The notes: generated from the letters alone by a model not told the origin. DNA of 12,174 nt from Bacteroidales bacterium (GCA_012728155.1 JAAYFR010000261.1:1-12174); one strand, 5' to 3'; positions 1 through 6,769 are shown, counted from the first letter of the stretch. Translations and numbers: made by a program.

Positions 1-1655
1 CTGTCTAATAGTGAAGTCTTTCCATGGTCTACGTGCCCCATCACCGTGACGATGGGAGGACGAGGCTTCAGATCTTCGGGTGCATCCTCCTGCTCGGCAA
101 TCGCTTCGATTACATCGGCACTTACGTATTGGGTCTTGAAGCCATACTCCTCTGCAACAATGTTGATGGTTTCTGCGTCGAGACGCTGATTGATAGCCAC
201 CATTACCCCCAAACTCATACAGGTGGAGATAACATTGGTGACAGGGACATTCATCATATTGGCTAAATCGTTTGCTGTAACAAACTCTGTCAGCTGCAAT
301 ATACGGCTCTCCTTTTCCTGCTGTTTGAGTTCTTCCTGCTGCTTTTGAGCACTGGCTTCACGTTTTTCACGCCGATATCTTGCTCCAGCTTTTTTCCCCC
401 TCTTTTCTGTAAGGCGCGCTAATGTCTCTTTTATCTGTCTTTGTACATCCTCTTCACTGACTTCGGCCTTCAGCGGTTTTCTGAGCGATATTTTTTTCAC
501 ATTGCTCCTAGAACCCTGATTGTAGGTGGTTGGCTTGTCGATATTAACTTGGGCTGAACGGATCCGTTTTCTTTTTTTCTTTCCGCTATCGCTGTCGCTC
601 TCAGAAATATTTGGCTGTTTTTTCTTTTCATCGATAGCCTCTTTCTTCAGTTGTTTTACCTTCTCTTCTTTCAACTTCTTATTGTCAAGGAGTTTCTGTT
701 CGCGTTCAAGACGTTCTTTTTTTCGTTGTGTTCTCGATTTTCTGGGTGGTCGGGTGCGATCATTGATAGAATTCAGGTCGATAGATCCCTTTACCACAAT
801 GTTGGATTCCAATTTATTGTCATGTAACCGGAATAGAGGGTCGGACTTAGTCTCACCAGATTTTTCTTCTTCAGATTTATCCTTATCTGACGCTACATCC
901 TTGATTTTAGGAGTAGATTTGGATTTCGTTTTCGTCACTATCTTTTCCGGCTCGGTTGTTTTTGTCTCTGTCTGATCTATTCTCTTTTCTTCTTTTCCTT
1001 TGGATTGCTCTTCTGTTTTTTCCTTTGGACTCTTGTCTGTTTCTTCTTCGGATTTCTCGACCGACTGAGGCAGGGGAGCCTCTTTAACCGGAGTCTCTTC
1101 AGCCGGAGTCTCTTTAACCGGAGTCTCTTCAACCGGAGACTTTTCAACCGGAGTCTCTTTAACCGGAGTCTCTTCGACCGGAACTTCTTCGACCGGACTC
1201 TTTTTTTCAATTTCCGGCTCAGGCTGTAAGCTCACTTCCTTCTCCTCTTCCTTCGGCTCTTCAATCTTCGGTTCACTTTTCTTTTTATGAAGGTTATCGA
1301 GATCTATAGTATCTACAACAAAGACTTGAGGTTTCAATTCTTCCGGCACCTCTGTCTCTATAAACTCTTTTTCTACTTTCTTTTTGGAGACTTGTTGTTC
1401 TGAAAGTTCATACCCTGGTATGGCTACTGTCTCTCGTTTTTCTTCACGACGATGCAATTTCTCGAGGGTGATAGTCGCTTCTTTACGAATATTCTTGTCT
1501 TTGCCGAATTCGGTAATCAGCATATCATACTGTTCATCCTCAATCTTCACATTGGGATTTGCTTCTATTTCGATACCTTTCTTGTGCAGAAATTCAACAA
1601 GTGTATTGATTCCTACATTTAAAGTTTTTGATGCTTTTATTAGTCTTACAGGCAT
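1..1655 (-). CDS. infB: Translation initiation factor IF-2, N-terminal part (runs off left edge)
   Basis: IF2 is the GTPase that places initiator tRNA on the small ribosomal subunit and promotes subunit joining. The frame is open from ATG at 1655 to the window edge, giving 551 codons with no stop. Residues 1-53 form a first IF2_N domain (starting MPVRLIKASKTL). About 60-430 are low-complexity, Lys/Glu-rich, with a 5-residue repeat at 153-192. A second IF2_N-like domain lies around 450-515 (LTEFVTANDLANMMNVPVTN). The G1 box VMGHVDHGKTSLLD begins near residue 538, with the P-loop Lys at 546, so the GTPase and later domains lie outside the window. An AGGAGA ribosome binding site sits 6 nt before the ATG, unusually good for this phylum. 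It is the third gene of rimP-nusA-infB, 76 nt after nusA. Identity is certain from the G1 box plus context. Confidence 0.97.
   Translation of the reverse strand, partial: MPVRLIKASKTLNVGINTLVEFLHKKGIEIEANPNVKIEDEQYDMLITEFGKDKNIRKEATITLEKLHRREEKRETVAIPGYELSEQQVSKKKVEKEFIETEVPEELKPQVFVVDTIDLDNLHKKKSEPKIEEPKEEEKEVSLQPEPEIEKKSPVEEVPVEETPVKETPVEKSPVEETPVKETPAEETPVKEAPLPQSVEKSEEETDKSPKEKTEEQSKGKEEKRIDQTETKTTEPEKIVTKTKSKSTPKIKDVASDKDKSEEEKSGETKSDPLFRLHDNKLESNIVVKGSIDLNSINDRTRPPRKSRTQRKKERLEREQKLLDNKKLKEEKVKQLKKEAIDEKKKQPNISESDSDSGKKKRKRIRSAQVNIDKPTTYNQGSRSNVKKISLRKPLKAEVSEEDVQRQIKETLARLTEKRGKKAGARYRREKREASAQKQQEELKQQEKESRILQLTEFVTANDLANMMNVPVTNVISTCMSLGVMVAINQRLDAETINIVAEEYGFKTQYVSADVIEAIAEQEDAPEDLKPRPPIVTVMGHVDHGKTSLLD
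1080..1199 (-). repeat. Eight in-frame 15-bp tandem repeats (PVEET-type) inside infB
   Basis: Eight units of 15 bp, core on the plus strand gagtctctt(t/c)aaccg, run without a gap. On the coding (minus) strand they read SPVEE, VPVEE, TPVKE, TPVEK, SPVEE, TPVKE, TPAEE, TPVKE (IF2 residues 153-192). The unit length is a multiple of three, so copy changes keep the frame and other frames also stay open. They lie in the disordered linker between the two IF2_N domains, where IF2 length varies greatly between species. Confidence 0.93.
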
Positions 1656-1731
1656 ATATTTCTCCTAACCTTTACTCTCTTTTTATTTTGTGAACAGTAT
1701 GTCTATAATTTTGCTGGTGATTGGATTGGGG

Positions 1732-3138
1732 TTAATAGTTTTCCTCTTCCCCTTTTTCCATCTCTCCATCCATCTCTGTATCCATCGCTACATATGAATC
1801 CGTATCTTTGCTGGCATCTGTATCTGACTCTAGCTCCATGTCTGCATCGATATCGGTCTCTCTATCCATATCTGTGTCGTCATCTTCTTCAAACTCGTAG
1901 CGTAAGATGGCCAATACTTCATCTACTGTACTCTCTTCCAGGTCGGCCTCCCTGATAATTTTTTCACGTCCCATTGCGAGCACGTTCTTGGCAGTGGAGC
2001 AGCCGATCTTCTTCAATTGGTCGATTACCCACCCATCCACTTCGTCGCGGAACTCATCCAGGTAGATATCCTCTTCATCCGTTTCATCAATGATGTCACG
2101 GAATACTTCAATATTATAACCGGTGAGCATGGAAGCCAGTTTGATATTGGCTCCCCCCTTGCCAATGGCAAGCGAGACCTCCTCGGGATTGAGGAAAACT
2201 TCGGCACGCCGTTCTTCCTCCCTTACGGTGATAGAATTGATCCTTGCCGGACTCAATGCCCGCTGGATATAGAGGGTTGTATTGTTGGTATAATTGATCA
2301 CGTCAATATTTTCATTGCGCAATTCACGAACAATACCGTGAATGCGGAATCCTTTCATTCCCACACAGGCACCAACCGGATCGATACGGTCATCGTAAGC
2401 TTCTACCGCCACTTTGGCCCGCTCACCGGGGATACGGGCAATACCTTTGATGGTGATCAGCCCATCTGCAATCTCCGGAATCTCCTGTTCAAACAGCCTC
2501 TCAAGAAATACGGGTGATGTACGTGAAAGGATGATCCTGGGGTTGTTATTCTTATTTTCAACCCTTGCTACCACTGCACGGGCATGTTCTCCTTTCCGGA
2601 AAAAATCGCTGGGTATCTGTTCCGTCTTGGGCAGAATTAATTCATTATGCTCATCGTCGAGCAGCAGCAACTCCTTTTTCCATATTTGATAGACCTCGCC
2701 GGATACAATTTCGCCTACCTTTTCTTTGTATTTGTTGTAGAGGTTGTCTTTTTCCAGTTCCAATATCTTGGAGGCCAATGTCTGCCTGAGATTCAAGATA
2801 GTGCGGCGGCCAAAGTGTTCGAGCGACACCTCGTCGGTGACCTCTTCGCCCACCTCAAAATCCTCATCAATCTTTTGTGCTTCCGACAGGCTGATTTCTA
2901 AATTGGGATCCTCCAGTGCATCATCTTCCACAACCATCCTGTTGCGCCAGATTTCCAAGTCACCTTTGTCGGGGTTGATGATGATATCGTAATTTTCATC
3001 CGTACCGCTATTTTTGGAAATAACATTGCGGAACGATTCTTCAAGCACGCTGATGAGTGTGGCTTTATCGATATTCTTCAGCTCGTTGAATTCAGAAAAT
3101 GTATCGATGAGACTGATGGTTTCTTTTTTCTTACCCAT
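1732..3138 (-). CDS. nusA: Transcription elongation/termination/antitermination factor NusA
   Basis: NusA binds RNA polymerase and nascent RNA and modulates pausing, termination and antitermination. The 468-residue product has the expected order: N-terminal polymerase-binding domain (about 1-130), S1 domain (about 138-205, starting KVGEIVSGEV), KH1 with VGMKG near 255, KH2 with IGKGGANIK near 326, then one helix-hairpin-helix-like segment (about 371-412, IDQLKKIGCSTAKNVLAMG). The E. coli protein has two acidic-repeat domains after KH2. Here there is one helical repeat followed by a low-complexity acidic tail in which 26 of the last 54 residues are Asp or Glu. The start ATG follows the rimP stop by only 3 nt, so the two are probably translationally coupled. 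It is followed by infB. Confidence 0.97.
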   Translation of the reverse strand: MGKKKETISLIDTFSEFNELKNIDKATLISVLEESFRNVISKNSGTDENYDIIINPDKGDLEIWRNRMVVEDDALEDPNLEISLSEAQKIDEDFEVGEEVTDEVSLEHFGRRTILNLRQTLASKILELEKDNLYNKYKEKVGEIVSGEVYQIWKKELLLLDDEHNELILPKTEQIPSDFFRKGEHARAVVARVENKNNNPRIILSRTSPVFLERLFEQEIPEIADGLITIKGIARIPGERAKVAVEAYDDRIDPVGACVGMKGFRIHGIVRELRNENIDVINYTNNTTLYIQRALSPARINSITVREEERRAEVFLNPEEVSLAIGKGGANIKLASMLTGYNIEVFRDIIDETDEEDIYLDEFRDEVDGWVIDQLKKIGCSTAKNVLAMGREKIIREADLEESTVDEVLAILRYEFEEDDDTDMDRETDIDADMELESDTDASKDTDSYVAMDTEMDGEMEKGEEENY

Positions 3139-3141
3139 ATT

Positions 3142-3609
3142 TTATTTAAATCGTATAAGATATTTTGTTTGTTTTACTTCATCAAACGTGATGTGGATAT
3201 CCTCCTCCACTTCAATTTTACGTTTGGCACCTTCGGGTTTTACTTTTTTTGTGACAGTGAGTGTAAACCCTTCGTCATCAGGCGCTTTTAATGTTCCTGC
3301 AATTTTCTGACCGTTCTTGAAGAGCACCTCTACCTCCCTGCCTTCATATTTTTTGTATTGACGCAATATTTTGAAGGGTGATGAGAGTCCGGCTGAAGTG
3401 ACCGTTAATTCAAAATCTTCCGTCTCGCGGTCGAGTTTCGATTCCAAATAACGGCTGAGTGCAACACAGTCATCAATATCTACTCCATGATCGTTATCAA
3501 TTTCAACAGTAATTGAATTATCCGTATTCACCCATATATCTGTTAAATAGTTTGGCGAATCCTTCAAATATTGTGCTGTAAAATCGATAATCAGTTTCTT
3601 GTCGATCAT
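3142..3609 (-). CDS. rimP: Ribosome maturation factor RimP
   Basis: RimP assists late assembly of the 30S ribosomal subunit. The 155-residue product has the N-terminal alpha/beta domain (about 1-80), including GVDIDDCVALSRYLESKLD, the family's conserved stretch before the variant VTSAGLSSPFK (VSSPGLDRPL in proteobacteria). The C-terminal SH3-like barrel follows (REVEVLFKNGQKIAGTLKAP and beyond). Length and position directly before nusA are exactly those expected. It is the first gene of the operon, with a leader of about 190 nt. Only a weak AGG lies upstream of the ATG, typical for Bacteroidota. Confidence 0.95.
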   Translation of the reverse strand: MIDKKLIIDFTAQYLKDSPNYLTDIWVNTDNSITVEIDNDHGVDIDDCVALSRYLESKLDRETEDFELTVTSAGLSSPFKILRQYKKYEGREVEVLFKNGQKIAGTLKAPDDEGFTLTVTKKVKPEGAKRKIEVEEDIHITFDEVKQTKYLIRFK

Positions 3610-3803
3610 ATCTATTTGCCTAAAAAAGAGTGCTATAAGCTCGAACCAATATCTTAAAATGTAACTGAAGCAGGTTATGCCCTCTCCTCTATCGGAGCAT
3701 TTTGATAAACAGCAGCCATTGATTTGATTACGCCTCGACTCTTTACTCTAAACTATTATGAACAAAAAAGGAAGCGATATACCCTGCTTCCCTCTTCCTT
3801 TTC
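3610..3803 (-). promoter_or_regulatory. Long 5' leader of rimP-nusA-infB with competing secondary structures
   Basis: This is the stretch between the predicted transcription start and the rimP ATG. Besides the hairpin at 3764-3791, plus-strand 3667-3678 (GAAGCAGGTTAT) is complementary to 3779-3790 (ATACCCTGCTTC) at 11 of 12 positions. In the RNA this distant helix would use the same bases as the 5' arm and loop of the terminator hairpin, so the two structures exclude each other. A 14-codon open frame (3719-3675, MAAVYQNAPIEERA) lies between the arms. No known riboswitch, T-box or ribosomal-protein leader motif is recognisable. Confidence 0.4.
3764..3791 (-). terminator. Terminator-like hairpin at the start of the rimP leader (possible attenuator)
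   Basis: On the minus strand GGAAGC (3791-3786), a 10-nt loop, GCTTCC (3775-3770), then six T (3769-3764). The 6-bp GC-containing stem plus U-run is the layout of an intrinsic terminator. It sits between the predicted operon promoter and rimP, and I see no gene upstream on this strand that would need a terminator, so attenuation of the operon is the natural reading. Its strength is moderate because the stem is short and the loop long. Confidence 0.5.
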
Positions 3804-3808
3804 GAGTG

Positions 3809-3840
3809 CAAAGATATTATTTTCAAATGGATTCACAAAA
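3809..3840 (-). promoter_or_regulatory. Bacteroidota-type promoter of the rimP-nusA-infB operon
   Basis: Read on the minus strand, TTTTG (3840-3836) is followed after 19 bp by TATCTTTG (3816-3809). This matches the Bacteroidota primary sigma consensus (TTTG at -33, TAnnTTTG at -7) in both sequence and spacing. Transcription would begin near 3800-3804, giving a leader of about 190 nt before the rimP ATG. It is the best promoter match in the window; the start site itself is inferred. Confidence 0.62.
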
Positions 3841-3915
3841 TCTTTGTAGTCTTTTTTGTATTGGCTGCCCTCTTGTTTGGTGTGGATGTGTATGATAATA
3901 TCGGAAAATAATGTG

Positions 3916-3923
3916 TAATTTTG
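3916..3923 (+). promoter_or_regulatory. Possible -7 box (TAATTTTG) for the DUF5063 operon
   Basis: TAATTTTG matches TAnnTTTG and lies 68 bp before the DUF5063 start codon. No TTTG is found at the proper -33 spacing, so the call rests on one element in an A/T-rich region. It is divergent from the rimP promoter about 75 bp away, making 3800-3930 a shared divergent promoter region. Confidence 0.3.
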
Positions 3924-3991
3924 TCTTTCGATAAAAAAAATTACCCTACACGGATTAGAGATAAATAGTATTAAAGAGAGGAATTGAGAGG

Positions 3992-4564
3992 ATGAAGAGA
4001 GCAAATATTGATAAGATTGTATACGACAAGAATGTCATTGATTTCGTCACAATTGCGGTGGAAGTTTGTCTTTTTTTGGAAAAAAATGAACCACTCACCC
4101 GTGAGGAGTGGGTAGATAGGTTGTTGAAAATGCTTCCTCTTCTGTATGTGAAGGCGCTTTTGATTCCGGAAACTGTTCCTGTTGAGGAGGGGATCCCCGC
4201 AATTTTTGTACAGGAGGAAGATTATGCACGTGTATTGAAAGTGTTGTCGGAAGTGATGGGAGAGGAGGATGTTTATCTCGATGTCTTTATGGAAGATATG
4301 AGGTATAGCGATAGACCGGTATCTTCGTTCATCTCGGAAAATATTGCAGATATTTATCAGGATATCAGAAATTTTGTGTCGGTATATCAGTTTGGTCTCA
4401 CAGAACAGATGAATGATGCCCTGTATCAATGTAGAGAGAATTTTCGGCTCTACTGGGGGCAAAAATTGGTGAACGTATTGCGTCCGTTGCATGCGTTGAA
4501 ATGTTTTTCTTTGGACAATGGGAATGAGGCAGCGGATTTATTGGAGGAGGGATTGTGGGATTGA
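3992..4564 (+). CDS. DUF5063 domain-containing protein
   Basis: The 190-residue, acidic, soluble protein has no signal peptide or membrane segment. Its opening (IDKIVYDKNVIDFVTIAVEV) and the later stretch around residues 115-155 (ISENIADIYQDIRNFVSVYQ) resemble the Bacteroidota DUF5063 family as I recall it; the biochemical role is unknown. Length is normal for the family. It is mostly predicted helical and shows no catalytic motif that I can recognise. The ATG at 3992 has AGAGG-rich sequence upstream. The downstream exonuclease frame begins inside its last codons, so co-translation is likely and a shared function with the nuclease is a reasonable guess. The product name rests on family resemblance and on this neighbourhood. 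Confidence 0.8.
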   Translation: MKRANIDKIVYDKNVIDFVTIAVEVCLFLEKNEPLTREEWVDRLLKMLPLLYVKALLIPETVPVEEGIPAIFVQEEDYARVLKVLSEVMGEEDVYLDVFMEDMRYSDRPVSSFISENIADIYQDIRNFVSVYQFGLTEQMNDALYQCRENFRLYWGQKLVNVLRPLHALKCFSLDNGNEAADLLEEGLWD

Positions 4565-5142
4565 AGATTTCAAAGGAAGAGATAGCAGAATTGCCTATAG
4601 AGACATTTAGGGGCGACATTGTGGTTGTGGATCATATTGAGACAATAGGTGAGGTGTGTGATTATCTCTCATCACAAAGTGCTCTTGGTTTCGATACGGA
4701 AACTAAACCTGCTTTTAAGCGCGGTCAAGAGAATAAGGTTGCGCTTATGCAACTCTCAACGGAAGATGAATGTTTTTTGTTTCGTTTGAATAGGATTGGT
4801 TTTCCCGACGAATTGGGGGCAATTATGAGTAATCGGGAAATCAGGAAGATAGGTCTTTCGTTACGAGATGATTTTGCTGCAATCAGGAAACGCTCCATTC
4901 GAAAAGTGGAGAATTTTATCGATTTACAGGATTTTGTGGATCAATTTGGGATAGAGGATAACAGCCTTCAAAAAATCTATGCTATCCTTTTTGGCAGGAA
5001 GATATCTAAGAATCAGCGTGTTTCTAATTGGGAGTCGGGAGTGCTTACCCCTGCACAGCAATCTTATGCAGCGATCGATGCCTGGGCTTGCCTTCGTATT
5101 TATAATTATTTGACCGGAAAGAAGGGGCGAGAGGGAAGATAG
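4555..5142 (+). CDS. DEDDy-family 3'-5' exonuclease
   Basis: This is a stand-alone 3'-5' exonuclease of the RNase D/WRN type (DnaQ-like fold), 195 residues. The three exo motifs are intact: Asp47 and Glu49 in GFDTETKPAF (Exo I), Asp105/Asp106 in IGLSLRDDFAAI (Exo II), and Tyr171 with Asp175 in SYAAIDAWACLRIY (Exo III). The Tyr-x3-Asp spacing defines the DEDDy subgroup. No HRDC or helicase domain is attached. The start is a GTG at 4555, overlapping the DUF5063 stop by 10 nt, with GGAGG at 4543-4547, 7 nt before it. A TTG at 4561 (giving MKISKEEI) is an alternative. Whether the substrate is RNA or DNA cannot be told from sequence; the rRNA methyltransferase downstream hints at RNA. Confidence 0.9.
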   Translation: MGLKISKEEIAELPIETFRGDIVVVDHIETIGEVCDYLSSQSALGFDTETKPAFKRGQENKVALMQLSTEDECFLFRLNRIGFPDELGAIMSNREIRKIGLSLRDDFAAIRKRSIRKVENFIDLQDFVDQFGIEDNSLQKIYAILFGRKISKNQRVSNWESGVLTPAQQSYAAIDAWACLRIYNYLTGKKGREGR

Positions 5143-5179
5143 TTCTTGAATTTTTCATGCGTTGAAAAAAAATAAAAAT

Positions 5180-6373
5180 ATGAGTTCTTACAAAAAGATA
5201 CGGTTACGACCAGGAAAGGAAGCTTCGTTGCAACGCTTTCATCCATGGGTCTTTTCCGGTGCTATCGCCCATAAACCCGAAGATATAATTGAAGGAGAGA
5301 GGGTGCGGGTAGAGTCGGCCGATGGAACTTTCTTGGGAGTGGGGCATTTCCAGATAGGGAGTATTGCGGTACGAATACTCTCTTTGGTTGACGAACCCAT
5401 AGATGCCTTTTTTTATGAAAGAAGCCTGGCAAACGCCTATAAGATGCGTAGGAGACTTAATCTTGTCAGACCCGATAATACAATCTACCGGTTAGTGCAT
5501 GGCGAGGGGGATTATCTACCGGGTTTAATTATTGATATGTATGGAGATACAGCGGTGATACAGGCACATTCGGTAGGAATTCACAGAGATCTGGAACTGG
5601 TGACGAATGCATTGAGAAAACTCTTTCCCGTTGATGTGATGAAGCATATTTTTTATAAATCGGAAGGAACGCTCCCCTATAAAGCGGATATTTTCCCGGA
5701 AAATAGTTATCTGTTGGGAGGTAAGGATGTGGAAGAGACCGCTATAGAGAATGGTTTACGTTTTCATATCGATTGGTTGAAAGGGCAAAAGACCGGCTTT
5801 TTCGTCGATCAGCGTGAGAACCGTGCATTATTGGAATTTTATGCGAGAGAGCGACATGTGTTGAATATGTTTTGTTATACTGGAGGCTTTTCGATCTATG
5901 CGTTACGGGGAGGTGCCACTTCTGTTGTATCGGTGGATAGCTCTGCCAAGGCAGTCTCGATCACAGAGAGGAATGTGTCGCTCAATTTTGGCAACGATCT
6001 CCGGCATAGCTCCTATGCGGAGGATGCTTTCAGATTTTTAAAACAGCTTCCGGATGGAGAAAAGGATCTTATTATTTTAGATCCTCCGGCTTTTGCAAAA
6101 CATCGAGGGGCTATTCATAATGCATTACAAGGCTATAAGAAGTTGAATCTTCATGCACTTGAAAAAATTGCCGCGGGTGGGCTCCTCTTTACTTTTTCTT
6201 GTTCGCAAGTGATCTCGACGGAACAGTTTCGATTGGCCGTTTTTAGTGCTGCCGCCATATCGGGTAGGAAAGTACGCATCTTGCACCAACTTACTCAATC
6301 GGCAGACCATCCCATCAATATTTATCACCCTGAAGGGGAATACTTGAAAGGACTGGTACTTCAGGTAGAGTAA
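5180..6373 (+). CDS. Class I SAM-dependent rRNA methyltransferase (RlmI-like, PUA domain)
   Basis: This is probably a 23S rRNA cytosine-5 methyltransferase of the RlmI/YccW type. The 398-residue product begins with a PUA RNA-binding domain (about 1-75, with RFHPWVFSGAI and VGHF), then a middle domain with GEGDYLPGLIIDMYG. The Rossmann methyltransferase has SAM motif I NMFCYTGGFSIYA (229-241), acidic VVSVDSS, motif IV LDPPAFAKH (Asp301), and FSCSQ with Cys341, the likely nucleophile. The frame is open back to a TTG at 5162, but ATG 5180 gives the usual N-terminus. It lies 37 nt after the exonuclease and probably in the same transcript. The exact target base is inferred from the family, not seen. 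Confidence 0.88.
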   Translation: MSSYKKIRLRPGKEASLQRFHPWVFSGAIAHKPEDIIEGERVRVESADGTFLGVGHFQIGSIAVRILSLVDEPIDAFFYERSLANAYKMRRRLNLVRPDNTIYRLVHGEGDYLPGLIIDMYGDTAVIQAHSVGIHRDLELVTNALRKLFPVDVMKHIFYKSEGTLPYKADIFPENSYLLGGKDVEETAIENGLRFHIDWLKGQKTGFFVDQRENRALLEFYARERHVLNMFCYTGGFSIYALRGGATSVVSVDSSAKAVSITERNVSLNFGNDLRHSSYAEDAFRFLKQLPDGEKDLIILDPPAFAKHRGAIHNALQGYKKLNLHALEKIAAGGLLFTFSCSQVISTEQFRLAVFSAAAISGRKVRILHQLTQSADHPINIYHPEGEYLKGLVLQVE

Positions 6374-6590
6374 GAAGAAGAGGTAGAGAGATACCGGGAA
6401 GAAAAAGTGAAAGTAAACTGCTGGCGTGGTGAGGAGACGTAGTCACTACAACAGTGAAGGCAAAGAGGAAACGATCATTGGGATACAATAGAATATAGAA
6501 TGGTAGTGGGTTTAAATCTGTTTAAAACTGTGGTATTTGATCATTTGTTGGTTAAATTGTGCAAAACATTTGATTTTAGTAGCCAAAGAG
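6374..6590 (+). other. Intergenic stretch with no recognisable gene
   Basis: No plausible coding frame, promoter box or T-tracted terminator is seen in these 217 bases following the methyltransferase. The first 100 bases are purine-rich. A 7-bp stem (GTGGTGA at 6426-6432 with TCACTAC at 6443-6449, one G-U pair) lacks a following T-run, so the end of the upstream transcript is not obvious. Confidence 0.5.
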
Positions 6591-6608
6591 TATGTTTTAT
6601 AACACATA
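6591..6608 (+). promoter_or_regulatory. 18-bp dyad at the -33 region (candidate operator)
   Basis: TATGTTTTATAACACATA is an inverted repeat in which 8 of 9 base pairs match. It lies 6 bp before the TATATTTG box, covering the place where the -33 element of that promoter would be. There is no TTTG at the -33 distance, which fits a promoter that depends on or is blocked by a DNA-binding regulator. The regulator is unknown. Confidence 0.35.
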
Positions 6609-6614
6609 AATGCT

Positions 6615-6622
6615 TATATTTG
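6615..6622 (+). promoter_or_regulatory. -7 box (TATATTTG) of a short transcript
   Basis: TATATTTG is an exact match to the TAnnTTTG consensus and is followed by GCATCG. It predicts a transcript starting near 6628-6632. The next element downstream is a terminator only about 40 bases further on. Confidence 0.5.
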
Positions 6623-6629
6623 CATCGTG

Positions 6630-6698
6630 TTTTTCATGGTATTAGATTTAAGGTTAACAATGAAGATTGGTTGTCGTGAGACAACCTTTCCTTTTTTT
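6630..6698 (+). ncRNA. Candidate small RNA or attenuated leader, about 70 nt
   Basis: The call rests on a consensus -7 box immediately upstream (6615-6622) and an intrinsic terminator at the end (6669-6698), with no gene between them. The predicted RNA is about 70 nt. It could be an independent small RNA, or a prematurely terminated leader of the GSCFA gene 70 bases further on; that gene has its own possible -7 box at 6743, which favours independence. No known RNA family is recognised. An alternative is a short peptide: an open frame of 29 codons (6636-6725) runs through it, but it passes across the terminator, so I favour non-coding. Confidence 0.38.
6669..6698 (+). terminator. GNRA-capped intrinsic terminator
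   Basis: GGTTGTC (6669-6675), loop GTGA (6676-6679), GACAACC (6680-6686), then TTTCCTTTTTTT (6687-6698). The 7-bp perfect stem with a GTGA tetraloop and a long T-rich tail is a good terminator on the plus strand. Confidence 0.75.
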
Positions 6699-6742
6699 AG
6701 GCCCTCCTCTCTCAAAAGTGAGTGAAATAGCGCCATTATTGT

Positions 6743-6750
6743 TATTTTTG
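6743..6750 (+). promoter_or_regulatory. Possible -7 box (TATTTTTG) of the GSCFA/murF-alr transcript
   Basis: TATTTTTG matches TAnnTTTG and ends 19 bp before the GSCFA start codon, after the terminator at 6669-6698. It would give a very short leader of about 10-15 nt. No -33 element is obvious, so this is a single-element call. Confidence 0.35.
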
Positions 6751-6769
6751 TAATGAAAATGATTTATAT

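Noticed and set aside
526..975. 149-codon plus-strand frame rich in Ser and Phe
   Set aside because: Antisense shadow of the Lys/Glu-rich IF2 linker; low-complexity and not protein-like.
977..1229. Open frames on both strands with Leu/Arg/Lys or Phe/Asn/Arg repeats
   Set aside because: They are out-of-frame readings of the 15-bp infB repeat; the IF2 frame runs through without a stop.
2017..2517. 166-codon plus-strand frame
   Set aside because: Antisense to the conserved NusA KH domains; no family resemblance.
3756..4492. Minus-strand frames of 82 and 173 codons over the DUF5063 start and body
   Set aside because: They are antisense to a better supported gene; the first also covers the rimP promoter and hairpin.
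6426..6449. 7-bp stem-loop after the methyltransferase gene
   Set aside because: Contains a G-U pair and no T-run follows, so it is not supported as a terminator.
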